Made by a program: the position numbers and the translations under genes
Source: Neisseria sp. Marseille-Q5346
Lineage (GTDB): Bacteria; Pseudomonadota; Gammaproteobacteria; Burkholderiales; Neisseriaceae
Assembly: GCF_946902045.1 (NCBI RefSeq)
Contig: NZ_OX336253.1
Span: 1,302,001-1,366,000 of the forward strand
Reading direction: 5' to 3'
Length of the DNA stretch: 64,000 nucleotides
Shown: positions 1 through 9,341 of the stretch, in pieces
Numbering within the stretch: the first letter of the stretch is position 1
Layout: each line of letters begins with the position of its first letter
Notes under the pieces: model-generated
The model's input: the letters and a program-made list of their open reading frames with translations, nothing else
What the model was told of the DNA's origin: nothing
Databases searched by the model: none

Positions 1-852
1 TTTACCCAACCGTCCATGCGCGCCTCCGTCATCGGCTACATGAAAGATTTGCACACGCTAAAAGCCGACGACCTGCGCGCGTGGTACAAACAATATTACG
101 CACCCAACAATGCCGTATTGGTCATTGTCGGCGATGTCGATGCCAAACAAACGCTTCAGACGGCCGCCAAACTCTTTGGCGATATTCCCGCCAAAGCCCA
201 GCCGCCGCGCAACAAACTCCATACCGAACCCTATTTGCGCAAGCCTGTTACGGTCAAAGCCACTTCTCCGGTCACACACCAACCGCTGATTGCCATCAAC
301 TTCCGTGTGCCGAAACTCCAAAAATTGGATGACACGATGCCTTTCGCCCTCGACATCCTCTCCGATATTTTGGCAGGCAACGCATCCAGCCGTTTTGATA
401 AAAACCTCGTGCGCGGCAAGCAAACCGCATTGAACGCAGGAACGCATTACGACATCATCAGCCGTGAAATGCCGCTGTTCAGCGTAATGGCCATGCCTGC
501 CGAAGGCGTGAAAACCGATACTCTGATTGCCCAGCTGCGCCAAGAGATCAAAGACATTGCCGACCACGGCGTTTCCGAAGAAGAATTGCAGCGCGTCAAA
601 ACCCAGGCAGCAGTCAACGAAATCTACGCCAAAGACTCCATGTCTTCCCAAGCCTCCATGATGGGCCGCCTCGAAGCGCGCGGTTTCCAATATACCGACG
701 AACAAGAAATCCACCGCCGCTTACAGGCAGTCAGTGCGCAAGAAGTACAGGCCGCCGCCCGAATGTTGACCGACGAGCGCATGAGTACCGTCATCATCGA
801 GCCGCAAAAACCTGCCGCCGCGCCAAGCAAAAAAGCTGCCAAACGCCGATAA
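1..852 (+). CDS. M16 family zinc peptidase, C-terminal part (5' end outside window)
   Basis: The reading frame is already open at base 1, so the gene starts upstream and only the last 283 codons are seen. The visible part covers the end of the first M16 domain (YAPNNAVLVIVGDVD, typical of pitrilysin/processing peptidases) and the second, C-terminal M16 domain, ending in an Ala/Lys/Arg-rich tail. The zinc-binding HxxEH motif would lie in the missing part. The next gene is a second M16 protein lacking this motif, so the two probably form a catalytic/non-catalytic pair in the periplasm or envelope. This pairing is inference from family knowledge; family assignment is secure. Confidence 0.85.
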   Translation, partial: FTQPSMRASVIGYMKDLHTLKADDLRAWYKQYYAPNNAVLVIVGDVDAKQTLQTAAKLFGDIPAKAQPPRNKLHTEPYLRKPVTVKATSPVTHQPLIAINFRVPKLQKLDDTMPFALDILSDILAGNASSRFDKNLVRGKQTALNAGTHYDIISREMPLFSVMAMPAEGVKTDTLIAQLRQEIKDIADHGVSEEELQRVKTQAAVNEIYAKDSMSSQASMMGRLEARGFQYTDEQEIHRRLQAVSAQEVQAAARMLTDERMSTVIIEPQKPAAAPSKKAAKRR

Positions 853-857
853 ACATC

Positions 858-893
858 AGGCCGTCTGAAAGCCCATACCCTTTCAGACGGCCT
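858..893. terminator. DUS inverted repeat between the M16 genes
   Basis: Two AG-DUS 12-mers face each other with a short loop (arms 858-871 and 880-893). This is the usual Neisseria terminator design. It lacks a long T-run, so termination may be partial and allow read-through into the second M16 gene. Confidence 0.6.
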
Positions 894-910
894 TAACAGA
901 AAGCCACAAC

Positions 911-2209
911 ATGAAACCCACCCTGCTCGCCCTTGCCCTCCTCCTGCCCTTAAGCGTCCAAGCCGCCACCGACATCCAACGCTGGCGCAACCGCGACGGC
1001 ACCCAAATCCTCCTTGTCGAACGCCACGAAAACCCCATCATCGACCTTGAAGTCAGCTTCAAGGGCGCAGGCAGCGTCGCCAATCCGGACGGCAAAAGCC
1101 AAGTTGCCGAATTTACCGCCGCCCTTCTGACCGACGGCACCCAAGAGCTGGACGAAGAAGCCTTCAATGCCGAAGCCGACAACATCGGCGCACAAATCAG
1201 CAGCGACAGCAATGCCGAAAGCGCATCTGCAGGCTTCCGCAGCCTCAGCAAAGCCGACATCCGCGACAAAGCCGCCAACTTGCTCAACCACTCGCTGACC
1301 CGTCCGCGCTTTGACGAAGCCGTTTTCCGCCGCCGTCAAATCCAATCCATTACCGGCTTGCAACAACAAGAAACCACCCCCGACTACACCGCCACGCGCG
1401 AACTGACCAAGCTCATCTATCCGAACCATCCCTACGGCAGCGGCGCAAACATAACCGTCGACAGCCTCAAACAAGTTAGTCTGGACGACATCCGCGCCTT
1501 CCACCGCACCCACTACGGCAAAGACAATGCCATCGTCGCCATCGTCGGCGACCTCAACCGCAAACAGGCAGAGCAACTGGTCGAGCTCGTCCTCAAAGAC
1601 CTGCCGGCCAAAGCCACCGCAACCCACGCCATCCCCCCCGTTCCCAAACAAACCGCCCAACGCCGCGATATCCCCTTTGCCGGCACACAGGCACAAGTCC
1701 TGCTCGGCACCTCCCTCATCAAACGCCACGACCCCGACTACTACGCCCTCGTTGCCGGCAACTACATCCTCGGCGGTGGCGGTTTTGACAGCCGCCTCAT
1801 GAAAGTTTTGCGCGACCAACACGGCTACACCTACGGCGTATACAGCAGCCTCGCCCCGGCGACAGAAGAAGGCACGTTTGCCGTTTCCTACTCCACCCAA
1901 AAGAAAAACACCAAAGCCTCACTGGCCGACACCCAAGCCGTCATCGAACAGTTTATCGCCGAAGGCCCGACCGAAGCCGAACTAAAACAGGCCAAAGCCA
2001 ACACCGTCGGCAGCTTCCCCCTGCGCTACGACTCCAACGACAAGCTGCTCAACTACCTGAGCCTGATCGGCCTCTACGACCTACCCAACGACTATTTGGA
2101 AGCCTACCCCAAAGCCATCAACAGCCTGACCGTCGAACAAGTCCGCGACGCATGGCAACGCCGCGTCAAATTCAAAGACCTCAACACCGTCGTTGTCGGT
2201 GCAGAATAA
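911..2209 (+). CDS. M16 family peptidase-like protein, probable non-catalytic subunit
   Basis: 432 aa with an N-terminal signal peptide (MKPTLLALALLLPLSVQA), so it is exported. Two M16 domains are visible. Where active members carry HxxEH, this protein reads SQVAEFTAALL, so the zinc ligands are missing. The C-terminal domain keeps an R...GYTYGVYSS segment (about residues 297-315) like the R/Y pair of the non-catalytic partner in heterodimeric M16B peptidases. It lies directly after another M16 gene. I infer that it is the substrate-positioning subunit of a two-component peptidase. Confidence 0.85.
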   Translation: MKPTLLALALLLPLSVQAATDIQRWRNRDGTQILLVERHENPIIDLEVSFKGAGSVANPDGKSQVAEFTAALLTDGTQELDEEAFNAEADNIGAQISSDSNAESASAGFRSLSKADIRDKAANLLNHSLTRPRFDEAVFRRRQIQSITGLQQQETTPDYTATRELTKLIYPNHPYGSGANITVDSLKQVSLDDIRAFHRTHYGKDNAIVAIVGDLNRKQAEQLVELVLKDLPAKATATHAIPPVPKQTAQRRDIPFAGTQAQVLLGTSLIKRHDPDYYALVAGNYILGGGGFDSRLMKVLRDQHGYTYGVYSSLAPATEEGTFAVSYSTQKKNTKASLADTQAVIEQFIAEGPTEAELKQAKANTVGSFPLRYDSNDKLLNYLSLIGLYDLPNDYLEAYPKAINSLTVEQVRDAWQRRVKFKDLNTVVVGAE

Positions 2210-2222
2210 AACGCTTTAAAAC

Positions 2223-2258
2223 AACAGGCCGTCTGAAAGATTTTTCAGACGGCCTGTT
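2223..2258. terminator. DUS inverted-repeat terminator
   Basis: A near-perfect inverted repeat (AACAGGCCGTCTGAAA and its complement) with a 4-nt loop follows the second M16 gene and ends in a T-rich stretch. Confidence 0.8.
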
Positions 2259-2340
2259 TTCCTAATTATCCAAATTATTTATGTTATTGTGATACAATCA
2301 CTTGTTTTTTCAATTTTTGATCGTAAAAGGAATATATTTT

Positions 2341-2700
2341 ATGAAAACTTACAAAATATTCAAAAATCCGACAGGTCAATATGAAGCTGTCAAACAAGGT
2401 TGGTCTTGGCCTGCATTTTTCTTTGGCGGCATCTGGGCATGCGTGAAAAAAATATGGGGTTTGGGTATCGGAATCTTTGTTGTATTTATAATTTTGAATT
2501 TAATCGCCGGTGACAATCCGGCCATGGGAAGCCTTGTCAGCGCACTTGGCTTCGGTGTAGGCATTGTACTTGGCTTACAAGGCAACAAATTGCGTGAAGG
2601 AAATCTAAAAAAACGCGGCTATCAAGAAGCACCTAAAATCATTCAGGCCAATAATCCGGAAGCTGCTGTCGCACAATACATTTCCGAATACGAAAAATAA
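2341..2700 (+). CDS. DUF2628-like small membrane protein
   Basis: 119 aa. It has the pattern of DUF2628 proteins: a short N-terminal segment, then WSWPAFFFGGIWACVKK followed by hydrophobic segments at about 35-60 and 65-85, and a polar C-terminus. It is likely an inner-membrane protein of unknown function. A longer frame opens at 2302, but AAGGA about 9 nt before the ATG at 2341 supports the shorter form. It is a single gene between two terminators. Confidence 0.7.
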   Translation: MKTYKIFKNPTGQYEAVKQGWSWPAFFFGGIWACVKKIWGLGIGIFVVFIILNLIAGDNPAMGSLVSALGFGVGIVLGLQGNKLREGNLKKRGYQEAPKIIQANNPEAAVAQYISEYEK

Positions 2701-2718
2701 ATCGGATTCTTAAAACAT

Positions 2719-2763
2719 AAAGGCCGTCTGAAACCTGATTCAAGGTTTCAGACGGCCTTTTTT
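2719..2763. terminator. Bidirectional DUS terminator
   Basis: An 18-bp inverted repeat containing two DUS lies between the rightward DUF2628 gene and the leftward glmS gene, with A-run and T-run on either side, so it can end both transcripts. Confidence 0.85.
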
Positions 2764-2777
2764 AACCGGTCAATTAC

Positions 2778-4616
2778 TTATTCAACCGTTACCGATTTAG
2801 CCAAGTTGCGCGGTTTGTCCACGTCTGTACCGCGTGCAAGGGCGGCGTGGTAAGACAGGAGCTGCACAGGGATAGTGTGCACAATCGGTGAGAGTACGCC
2901 GACGTGGCGTGGGGCGCGGATAACGTGCACGCCTTCGGTGGCGTTGAAGTTGCTGTCGAGGTCGGCGAAGACAAACAGTTCGCCGCCGCGTGCGCCGACT
3001 TCCTGCATATTAGCTTTTACTTTGTCCAACAGGCTGTCGTTCGGGGCAATCACGACAACAGGCATGTTCTCGTCCACCAAGGCCAACGGACCGTGTTTCA
3101 ACTCACCCGCAGGATAAGCTTCGGCGTGGATATAGGTAATCTCTTTCAGCTTCAATGCGCCTTCGAGGGCGATTGGGAAGTGGATGCCGCGGCCGAGGAA
3201 GAGTGCGCTGGTTTTCTTGGCAAATTTTTGCGCCCAAGCGGCGATTTGCGGCTCCAGATTGAGAGCGTGCTGAATGCTGCCGGGCAGTTGGCGCAATTCT
3301 TCAACGTATTCACGCGCTTGTTCGTCAGAAACCAGGCCGCGCTGTTTGCCTAAGGTAACGGCCAGGCCGAACAGGACAACCAGTTGGGTCGTGAACGCTT
3401 TGGTAGAGGCAACGCCGATTTCTGCACCGGCGCGTGTATACAGCACCAACTCGCTTTCACGCGGCAGTGCGGATTCCATCACGTTACAAATAGACAGGCT
3501 GTGTTTGTGTCCCAAGGATTGCGCGTATTTCAGGGCTTCCATGGTGTCCAAAGTTTCGCCGGATTGGGAAATGGTGATGACCAATTGTTTCGGATCGGCA
3601 ATCACGTCGCGGTAGCGGTATTCGCTGGCGATTTCCACGTCGGTCGGCACTTTGGCGATGGATTCGAGCCAGTATTTGGCGGTCAGCGCGGCATAGTAGG
3701 ACGTACCGCAGGCAAGGATTTTGATGCTGTGGATATCGTCGAACACTTCGCGTGCATTCGCGCCGAAGTTTTCAGGTTCGAAACCGCCGTCCAAGAAGAC
3801 TTCGGCAGTATCGGCGATGGCGCGAGGCTGTTCGTGGATTTCTTTTTGCATGAAGTGGCTGTATGGGCCCAACTCCAAAGAAGCCAAAGACAATTCGGAC
3901 ACTTTAATTGCACGTTCGGTTTGCGCACCGGTTTTGTCGAGCAGTTTTTCGATGCCGTTTGCGTTCAGCAGGGCGATGTCGCCGTCTTCCAAGTAAGCGA
4001 TGCGGCGGGTAAAGGCGATCACGGCGGATACGTCGGAAGCAATAAAGGTTTCTTGGTCACCCAAGGCCACCAACAGCGGGCAGCCCATGCGCGCAACAAC
4101 CATTTGTTCAGGGTTGTCTTGTGCGATAACGGCAATGGCGTATGCACCGTGGAAACGGGCAGTCGCAGCTTGAACGGCTTCAAACAGTTTGCCGCCGTTT
4201 TGCGTGTATTCGTGGTTGACGCTGTGGGCGATGACTTCGGTATCGGTTTGCGATTCGAAGGTGTAACCCAACGCTTTCAGGCGTTCGCGTTCGGCTTCAA
4301 AGTTTTCGATGATGCCGTTGTGGACAACCGCAATCATGCCGCCGGAAATGTGGGGGTGGGCATTAGGCTCGGTTACACCGCCGTGGGTTGCCCAACGGGT
4401 ATGGCCGATGCCGATATGGCCGAACACGCCTTTTTCGCGTGCTGCATCTTCCATCAGCTGCACACGGCCGACACGGCGGACGCGTTTGATTTTGCCGTCC
4501 ATGTTGACGGCGATACCCGACGAATCATAGCCTCGGTATTCAAGGCGTTTGAGACCGTCGGTCAGAAAATCGACTACATTGTGATTGGCGCGAATAGCAC
4601 CTACGATACCGCACAT
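2778..4616 (-). CDS. glmS: Glutamine-fructose-6-phosphate aminotransferase (isomerising)
   Basis: 612 aa, full family length. It starts MCGIVGAI, so Cys after Met removal is the N-terminal nucleophile of the class II glutaminase domain (about 1-230). Two SIS sugar-isomerase domains follow, and it ends in the typical KSVTVE. It makes glucosamine-6-phosphate, the first step to UDP-GlcNAc for peptidoglycan and LOS, in the cytoplasm. glmU lies just upstream on the same strand. No glmS ribozyme is seen in the leader. Confidence 0.98.
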   Translation of the reverse strand: MCGIVGAIRANHNVVDFLTDGLKRLEYRGYDSSGIAVNMDGKIKRVRRVGRVQLMEDAAREKGVFGHIGIGHTRWATHGGVTEPNAHPHISGGMIAVVHNGIIENFEAERERLKALGYTFESQTDTEVIAHSVNHEYTQNGGKLFEAVQAATARFHGAYAIAVIAQDNPEQMVVARMGCPLLVALGDQETFIASDVSAVIAFTRRIAYLEDGDIALLNANGIEKLLDKTGAQTERAIKVSELSLASLELGPYSHFMQKEIHEQPRAIADTAEVFLDGGFEPENFGANAREVFDDIHSIKILACGTSYYAALTAKYWLESIAKVPTDVEIASEYRYRDVIADPKQLVITISQSGETLDTMEALKYAQSLGHKHSLSICNVMESALPRESELVLYTRAGAEIGVASTKAFTTQLVVLFGLAVTLGKQRGLVSDEQAREYVEELRQLPGSIQHALNLEPQIAAWAQKFAKKTSALFLGRGIHFPIALEGALKLKEITYIHAEAYPAGELKHGPLALVDENMPVVVIAPNDSLLDKVKANMQEVGARGGELFVFADLDSNFNATEGVHVIRAPRHVGVLSPIVHTIPVQLLSYHAALARGTDVDKPRNLAKSVTVE

Positions 4617-4721
4617 ATAAGTTCCTTAGTATCAAAAGTTTGAGAAAATGACTGCTGCTCCGGCTCCCGAAAGCGGCAGTCGGAAAACGCCGTTTTATAT
4701 TCATTAAACGGCAAATCTAGG

Positions 4722-4758
4722 TTTCAGACGGCCTGTTGTTTCTCAAGGCCGTCTGAAA
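4722..4758. terminator. DUS inverted repeat between glmU and glmS
   Basis: DUS arms at 4722-4734 and 4746-4758 face each other. They may end the glmU transcript before glmS, so the two genes may be separately expressed. Confidence 0.65.
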
Positions 4759-4776
4759 GTAAATAAAAGGCCGGCT

Positions 4777-6150
4777 TTACTTCTTATCGCCTTTTTCCGG
4801 ACGCACCCAGCCTTCGATGACGGTTTGGCGCGAACGGGCGAGAACGAGTTTGCCGTCTTCGCAGTTGCGGGTAATCGCGCTGCCCGCGCCTGTCGTTACT
4901 TTGTTGCCTAGGGTAACGGGGGCAACCAGTACGCAGTTTGAACCGATGCGCACTTCGTCGCCGATGACGGTTTTGTGTTTGTTCACGCCGTCGTAGTTGG
5001 CAATAATCGTGCCGGCGCCGAAGTTGGTTTTGCTGCCGATTTCGGCATCGCCGATGTAGGTGAGGTGGTTGGCTTTGGTGCCGTTGCCGATGGTAGCGTT
5101 TTTGACTTCGACGAAGTTGCCGATGTGTACGTCGTCGGCAAGTTTGGCTTGCGGACGCAAACGGGCGTATGGGCCGATTTGGTTGTTTTCGCCGACTTCG
5201 CAACCTTCAAAATGGGAGAATGGGGCGATTTTGGTGTTGGCACCGATTTTGGCGTTTTTGATCACGCAATTGGCACCGATTTCGACGTTGTCACCGAGTT
5301 CGACTTCGCCTTCGATGACGACGTTGACGTCAATCACGACATCTTGTCCGTGTTTCAGACGGCCTCGTAAATCGAAACGTGCCGGATCGCGCAGGGTTAC
5401 GCCTGCTTTGAGCAATTCTTGCGCCTGCTCGGTTTGGAAAATACGCTCGAGTTCGGCCAGTTGGAGTTTGTTGTTCACGCCGGCGGCCAGATGGGAAGCG
5501 CGGACTTGGACGGGATGAACTTTGATGCCGTCGGCAACGGCTTTGGCGATGAGGTCGGTCAGATAGTATTCGCCTTGGGCATTGTTGCTGGAAAGGCTGT
5601 TCAACCAAGCTTCGAGTTTGGCGTTGGGCAGAACCAAAATGCCGGTATTGATTTCTTTCACGGCTTTTTGGGCGGCATCGGCGTCTTTTTCTTCGACAAT
5701 GGCGGTTACGCTGCCGTTGCTGTCGCGGATGATGCGGCCCAAACCTGTCGGGTCGTTGGGCACGTCGGTCAACAGGCCGACTTCGTCGCCTGCGGCTTCG
5801 AGCAGGGTTTCGAGGGTGGCTGCGTCAATCAGGGGAACGTCGCCGTACAACACCAGCGTGCGGCCTTCGGCAGACAGGTGCGGCAGGGCGGTTTTGACGG
5901 CGTGGCCGGTACCAAGCTGTTCGGTTTGTTCAACCCAAACGACATCGCGTTTGACGGTGTCCAAGACCTGCTCTTTGCCGTGGCCGATGACGACGCAGAT
6001 GTTTTGGGGATTCAGGGAGGCGGCGGTATCGATAACGCGCTCAACCATGGGAAGGCCGCCGATGCGGTGCAGCACTTTGGGCATTTTGGAGTACATGCGC
6101 GTGCCTTTGCCGGCGGCAAGGATAACGATATTTAAAGCTGTCTGAGCCAT
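4777..6150 (-). CDS. glmU: Bifunctional UDP-GlcNAc pyrophosphorylase / glucosamine-1-phosphate acetyltransferase
   Basis: 457 aa, as expected. The N-terminal nucleotidyltransferase domain has the signature LAAGKGTRMYSKMPKVLH (about 11-28). The C-terminal half is a left-handed beta-helix of hexapeptide repeats (about 250-440), ending with the acetyl-CoA site region. It makes UDP-GlcNAc from glucosamine-1-phosphate, acetyl-CoA and UTP. It pairs functionally with glmS downstream. Confidence 0.98.
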   Translation of the reverse strand: MAQTALNIVILAAGKGTRMYSKMPKVLHRIGGLPMVERVIDTAASLNPQNICVVIGHGKEQVLDTVKRDVVWVEQTEQLGTGHAVKTALPHLSAEGRTLVLYGDVPLIDAATLETLLEAAGDEVGLLTDVPNDPTGLGRIIRDSNGSVTAIVEEKDADAAQKAVKEINTGILVLPNAKLEAWLNSLSSNNAQGEYYLTDLIAKAVADGIKVHPVQVRASHLAAGVNNKLQLAELERIFQTEQAQELLKAGVTLRDPARFDLRGRLKHGQDVVIDVNVVIEGEVELGDNVEIGANCVIKNAKIGANTKIAPFSHFEGCEVGENNQIGPYARLRPQAKLADDVHIGNFVEVKNATIGNGTKANHLTYIGDAEIGSKTNFGAGTIIANYDGVNKHKTVIGDEVRIGSNCVLVAPVTLGNKVTTGAGSAITRNCEDGKLVLARSRQTVIEGWVRPEKGDKK

Positions 6151-6179
6151 GATACGGTTTCCGTTGTCGTTGTTTGAGG

Positions 6180-6237
6180 ACGTCTGAAAAGTGTGGCAAC
6201 AAGTGTTGATTGTTTTTCACTCCGCTTCAGACGGCCT
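6180..6237. terminator. Imperfect DUS pair downstream of the small lipoprotein gene
   Basis: A degenerate DUS (ACGTCTGAA, 6180-6188) faces an intact one (6226-6237) with a long loop. It could weakly terminate the leftward lipoprotein transcript ahead of glmU. Confidence 0.35.
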
Positions 6238-6248
6238 TGGGAATATTG

Positions 6249-6533
6249 TTATTCGGTTGCTGGCTGTTGGTTGGCAAATTGCGGTTTTTGCCAGTGCTGG
6301 CCGCGTTCGCCGTGTTCAGCATGATCCGCTTGATTGGATTGGACGGCGCGGCGCTCTGGGCGGAACTGGTTGTAATTCATGTTTTTAGAATAAGTACCGT
6401 CCTGATAAACGATAGGTGTGCCGGTAGCATATTTTTGGCGTACGGCGGTACGGCCGGATTCGTTGGTGTAGGTTTCCCAAGAGCAACCGGCCAAAACGGC
6501 GGCGGCGGTCAGAATTAAAGCGAGTTTACGCAT
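6249..6533 (-). CDS. Small lipoprotein, unknown function
   Basis: 94 aa. The start is set at MRKLALILTAAAVLAGC, a lipoprotein signal with the lipobox LAGC, and AAGGA lies about 9 nt upstream; the longer frame would bury this signal. The mature part is polar, with TPIVYQDGTYSKNMNYNQFRP. A similar YQD-centred segment occurs in the 77-aa lipoprotein at 60148. It lies between a HAD phosphatase and glmU on the same strand. Function is not recognised. Confidence 0.75.
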   Translation of the reverse strand: MRKLALILTAAAVLAGCSWETYTNESGRTAVRQKYATGTPIVYQDGTYSKNMNYNQFRPERRAVQSNQADHAEHGERGQHWQKPQFANQQPATE

Positions 6534-6594
6534 GATGTTGTCCTTGTTTTTAAATGTCGGCAATACCGTGTATTGTACTTGTTTTTTCAAAACT

Positions 6595-7242
6595 TCACGG
6601 CAGTTTTGTGCAAAATTCAAGCAAACCCTGCATATCTTTCGCTATGCCATCGGCAAATGGCAGCGGATGGGCTTTTTCGCCGTACCAAACGGTCTTCATG
6701 CCCAAGGCTTTGGCTTGGTGCAGATTGTCGGCGCTGTCGTCCACCATAATGCACTGTTCGGGTTTGATGCCCAACAGGCGGCAGACGTTGAGATAGGCTT
6801 GCGGATTGGGTTTGTAGAGCAGGCCGAAGTCGTCCGTGCCGAACAAGCCGTCAAAATGCGCTTCCAAGCCCAAGGCTTCAACCAATGCGCGGACATAAAA
6901 CGAAGGCCCGTTGGAAAATACGGCTTTTCGCCCTTTCAGACGGCCTAAAACGTCATCAGTTCCATCCATACCCTCCACCTTTGCCAAAATTTGCTTAAGG
7001 GGGTGACTTTCACGCAAAAATTCATCGATATCGACTTCGGGATGATGGATTTGCAAACCGGCAAGCGTCGCGCCGTATCGGTGCCAATAATCTTGGCGCA
7101 GGTGGGAGGCGGCTTCTTCGGAAAGTTTCAGACGGCCTGCCATGTATTCGGTCATGGCGCGGTTGATGATGTAGAAAATGCCGGCTTCGGCATTGTGCAA
7201 AGTGTTGTCGAGGTCAAACAGCCAAACGGGGGAATGATTCAT
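6595..7242 (-). CDS. HAD-superfamily pyrimidine 5'-nucleotidase-like phosphatase
   Basis: 215 aa. HAD motif I is FDLDNTL (nucleophile D10, D12), with a helical cap after it and motif IV MVDDSADNL near 165. The order and length fit the YjjG/Sdt1 group that dephosphorylates pyrimidine nucleotides. It is cytoplasmic. The exact substrate cannot be read from sequence. It stands upstream of the small lipoprotein gene. Confidence 0.85.
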   Translation of the reverse strand: MNHSPVWLFDLDNTLHNAEAGIFYIINRAMTEYMAGRLKLSEEAASHLRQDYWHRYGATLAGLQIHHPEVDIDEFLRESHPLKQILAKVEGMDGTDDVLGRLKGRKAVFSNGPSFYVRALVEALGLEAHFDGLFGTDDFGLLYKPNPQAYLNVCRLLGIKPEQCIMVDDSADNLHQAKALGMKTVWYGEKAHPLPFADGIAKDMQGLLEFCTKLP

Positions 7243-7306
7243 ATCGTGCCTTGATATGCAGATTTTGTTATGATATTTCGTATTTTACCCGCACAAAGGA
7301 AAGAGA

Positions 7307-8308
7307 ATGAAACTGAAATTGTCCGCCCTGGCCCTGTTGCTAGCTTCGGCAAACCTGTACGCCCAAACCGAAGTGCGTTTGGCCGTGCACAAATCCTTCA
7401 GCCTACCCCAATCCATCATCGCGCAATTTGAAAAAGCCAACGATGCCAAAGTGTCCGTCATCAAGGCAGGCAGCGGCAACGAAATGCTCAACAAGCTGAT
7501 TTTGAGCAAAGCCAACCCGATTGCCGATGCGGTTTACGGTTTGGATAACGCCAACATCGGCAAAGCCAAAGCCGCCGGCATCCTCGCCGCCAACCAACCC
7601 AAATCCGCGCCCGTAACTGCTTCCCTGCCCGATGCGCTGGCTGTCGATTACGCCTATGTCGCCATCAACTACGACAAAAAATGGTTTGAACAGAAAAAAC
7701 TGCCCCTGCCGCAAACCCTGCAAGACCTGACCAAAGCAAAATATAAAAACCTTCTGGTGACCCCGTCTCCCGCCACATCTTCGCCCGGCCTCTCCTTCCT
7801 CTTGGCCAACATCGGCGGCATGGGTGAAGAAGGCGCGTTCAAATGGTGGGCGCAAATGCGCCAAAACGGCGTGAAAGTTGCCAAAGGCTGGAGCGAAGCC
7901 TACTACACCGACTTTACCCAAAACGGCGGCGCCTATCCCCTCGTGGTCAGCTATGCTACCAGCCCGGCGGCCGAAGTCCACTACTCCAAAGGCAAATACA
8001 GCACCCCGCCCACCGGCAACCTCTTCCTCAAAGGTGGCACATTCCGCCAAGTTGAAGGCGCGGCCGTTTTGAAAGGCGCAAAACAACCCGAGCTGGCGGC
8101 CAAACTGGTGAGCTGGCTGCAAAGCGGCGAAGTGCAAAAAGCCCTGCCTGCCGAAATGTGGGTCTATCCGGCAGTCAAAAACACGCCGCTGCCCAAAGTA
8201 TTCGAGTTTGCCCAAACCCCGAAACACAGCGATTCCCCCAACCGCGCCGACATCAACACCAAACAAAAACAATGGGTGAGCCGTTGGAGCAAAACTGTTT
8301 TACGTTAA
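7307..8308 (+). CDS. thiB: Thiamine ABC transporter substrate-binding protein
   Basis: 333 aa with a signal peptide (MKLKLSALALLLASANLYAQ), so periplasmic. It matches the ThiB/TbpA family over its length: an ALAVDYAYVAINYDK region, TPSPATSSPG, and WSEAYYTDFTQNGGAYPLVVSYATSPA, the segment lining the thiamine site. Its permease and ATPase partners (ThiP, ThiQ) are not beside it. No TPP riboswitch is seen in the 64-nt leader. Confidence 0.9.
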   Translation: MKLKLSALALLLASANLYAQTEVRLAVHKSFSLPQSIIAQFEKANDAKVSVIKAGSGNEMLNKLILSKANPIADAVYGLDNANIGKAKAAGILAANQPKSAPVTASLPDALAVDYAYVAINYDKKWFEQKKLPLPQTLQDLTKAKYKNLLVTPSPATSSPGLSFLLANIGGMGEEGAFKWWAQMRQNGVKVAKGWSEAYYTDFTQNGGAYPLVVSYATSPAAEVHYSKGKYSTPPTGNLFLKGGTFRQVEGAAVLKGAKQPELAAKLVSWLQSGEVQKALPAEMWVYPAVKNTPLPKVFEFAQTPKHSDSPNRADINTKQKQWVSRWSKTVLR

Positions 8309-8330
8309 ACCGAAAAACTTAAAAACACAT

Positions 8331-8376
8331 CAAGGCCGTCTGAAAAAACAAATCATTAGTTTTTCAGACGGCCTTG
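8331..8376. terminator. DUS inverted-repeat terminator after thiB
   Basis: A perfect 17-bp inverted repeat (8331-8347 and 8360-8376) built on two DUS, followed by TTTT. Confidence 0.85.
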
Positions 8377-8419
8377 TTTTACAATAACCTTTTAAACAAC
8401 TTCACACGCACACACAATT

Positions 8420-9265
8420 ATGAATTTCGATCTTCAAGTCCTCTCCTCCTTCTCCGGTTGGGAACAACTCGCCCAAACCGGCATGTCTTTCGGCATGAAC
8501 CTGCTGGCCGCCTTGGCCATCTTCTTTATCGGCCGCTGGATCGCCACGCGCTTAGTAACACTGATGAAAGCTGCGCTGACACGCGCCAAAGTCGATAAAA
8601 CACTGGTCAGCTTCCTCGGCAACGTCACCAACATCGGCCTGCTGATCCTCATTATCATCGCCGCACTAGGCAAACTCGGCATCCCGACCACTTCCGTAAC
8701 CGCCCTGATCGGCGGCGCAGGCCTGGCCGTGGCTTTGTCATTGAAAGACCAACTGTCCAACTTTGCCGCCGGTGCGCTGATTATCCTCTTCCGTCCGTTT
8801 CAAGTCGGCGATTACATCAAAGTCAACGGCCTTGAAGGCTTCGTCCGCGAAATCAAAATGGTGCAGACCTCATTGAGCACACCCGACAACGAAGAAATCA
8901 TCCTGCCCAACAGCGTGGTCATGAGCAACAGCATCGTCAACCGCTCCTCCCTGTCCCTCTGCCGCGCCCAAGTCGTGGTCGGCGTCGATTACGCCTGTGA
9001 TTTGAAAGTTGCCAAAGACGCCGTATTGAGAGCGGCAACCGAGCATCCATTGTGTGTTCAAACCGAAGAACGACCTGCCGTCGTATACATTACCAACCTT
9101 GGCGACAGCGCCATCGAAATTACCCTTTGGGCGTGGACGCAAGAAGAAAATCTCGGCCCGTTCCGATTCGCCCTGAACGAGCAAGTGGTTGAAAACCTGC
9201 GTGCCGCCAACATCAACATCCCGTTCCCACAATGTGATGTCCACCTCATTCAGCCGAAAGCCTGA
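8420..9265 (+). CDS. mscS: Small-conductance mechanosensitive channel, MscS family
   Basis: 281 aa, the length of E. coli MscS. Three transmembrane helices lie at about 30-50, 70-95 and 98-128. The pore helix reads GGAGLAVALSLKDQLSNFAAG, the Gly/Ala packing pattern of TM3. RPFQVGDYIKVNG opens the cytoplasmic beta domain. It releases solutes on hypo-osmotic shock in the inner membrane. Confidence 0.93.
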   Translation: MNFDLQVLSSFSGWEQLAQTGMSFGMNLLAALAIFFIGRWIATRLVTLMKAALTRAKVDKTLVSFLGNVTNIGLLILIIIAALGKLGIPTTSVTALIGGAGLAVALSLKDQLSNFAAGALIILFRPFQVGDYIKVNGLEGFVREIKMVQTSLSTPDNEEIILPNSVVMSNSIVNRSSLSLCRAQVVVGVDYACDLKVAKDAVLRAATEHPLCVQTEERPAVVYITNLGDSAIEITLWAWTQEENLGPFRFALNEQVVENLRAANINIPFPQCDVHLIQPKA

Positions 9266-9341
9266 TTTCAGCTTTCAGGCCGTCTGAAACCTGGCGGGCC
9301 AAGCGCCTGCCCGGTTTTACCCTTTTCCCTAAGGAGCCGCC

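Noticed and set aside
3384..4643. Long open frame (419 codons) antisense to glmS
   Set aside because: It lies wholly opposite glmS, has no protein-like signature and results from codon bias of the real gene. The same holds for the long antisense frames opposite the M16, glmU, efeO, ccp, transposase and tail genes.
4617..4776. glmS ribozyme in the glmS leader
   Set aside because: No sequence like the ribozyme core was seen, and the element is not known from Neisseria.
7243..7306. TPP riboswitch upstream of thiB
   Set aside because: The 64-nt leader is too short and lacks the conserved TPP aptamer segments.
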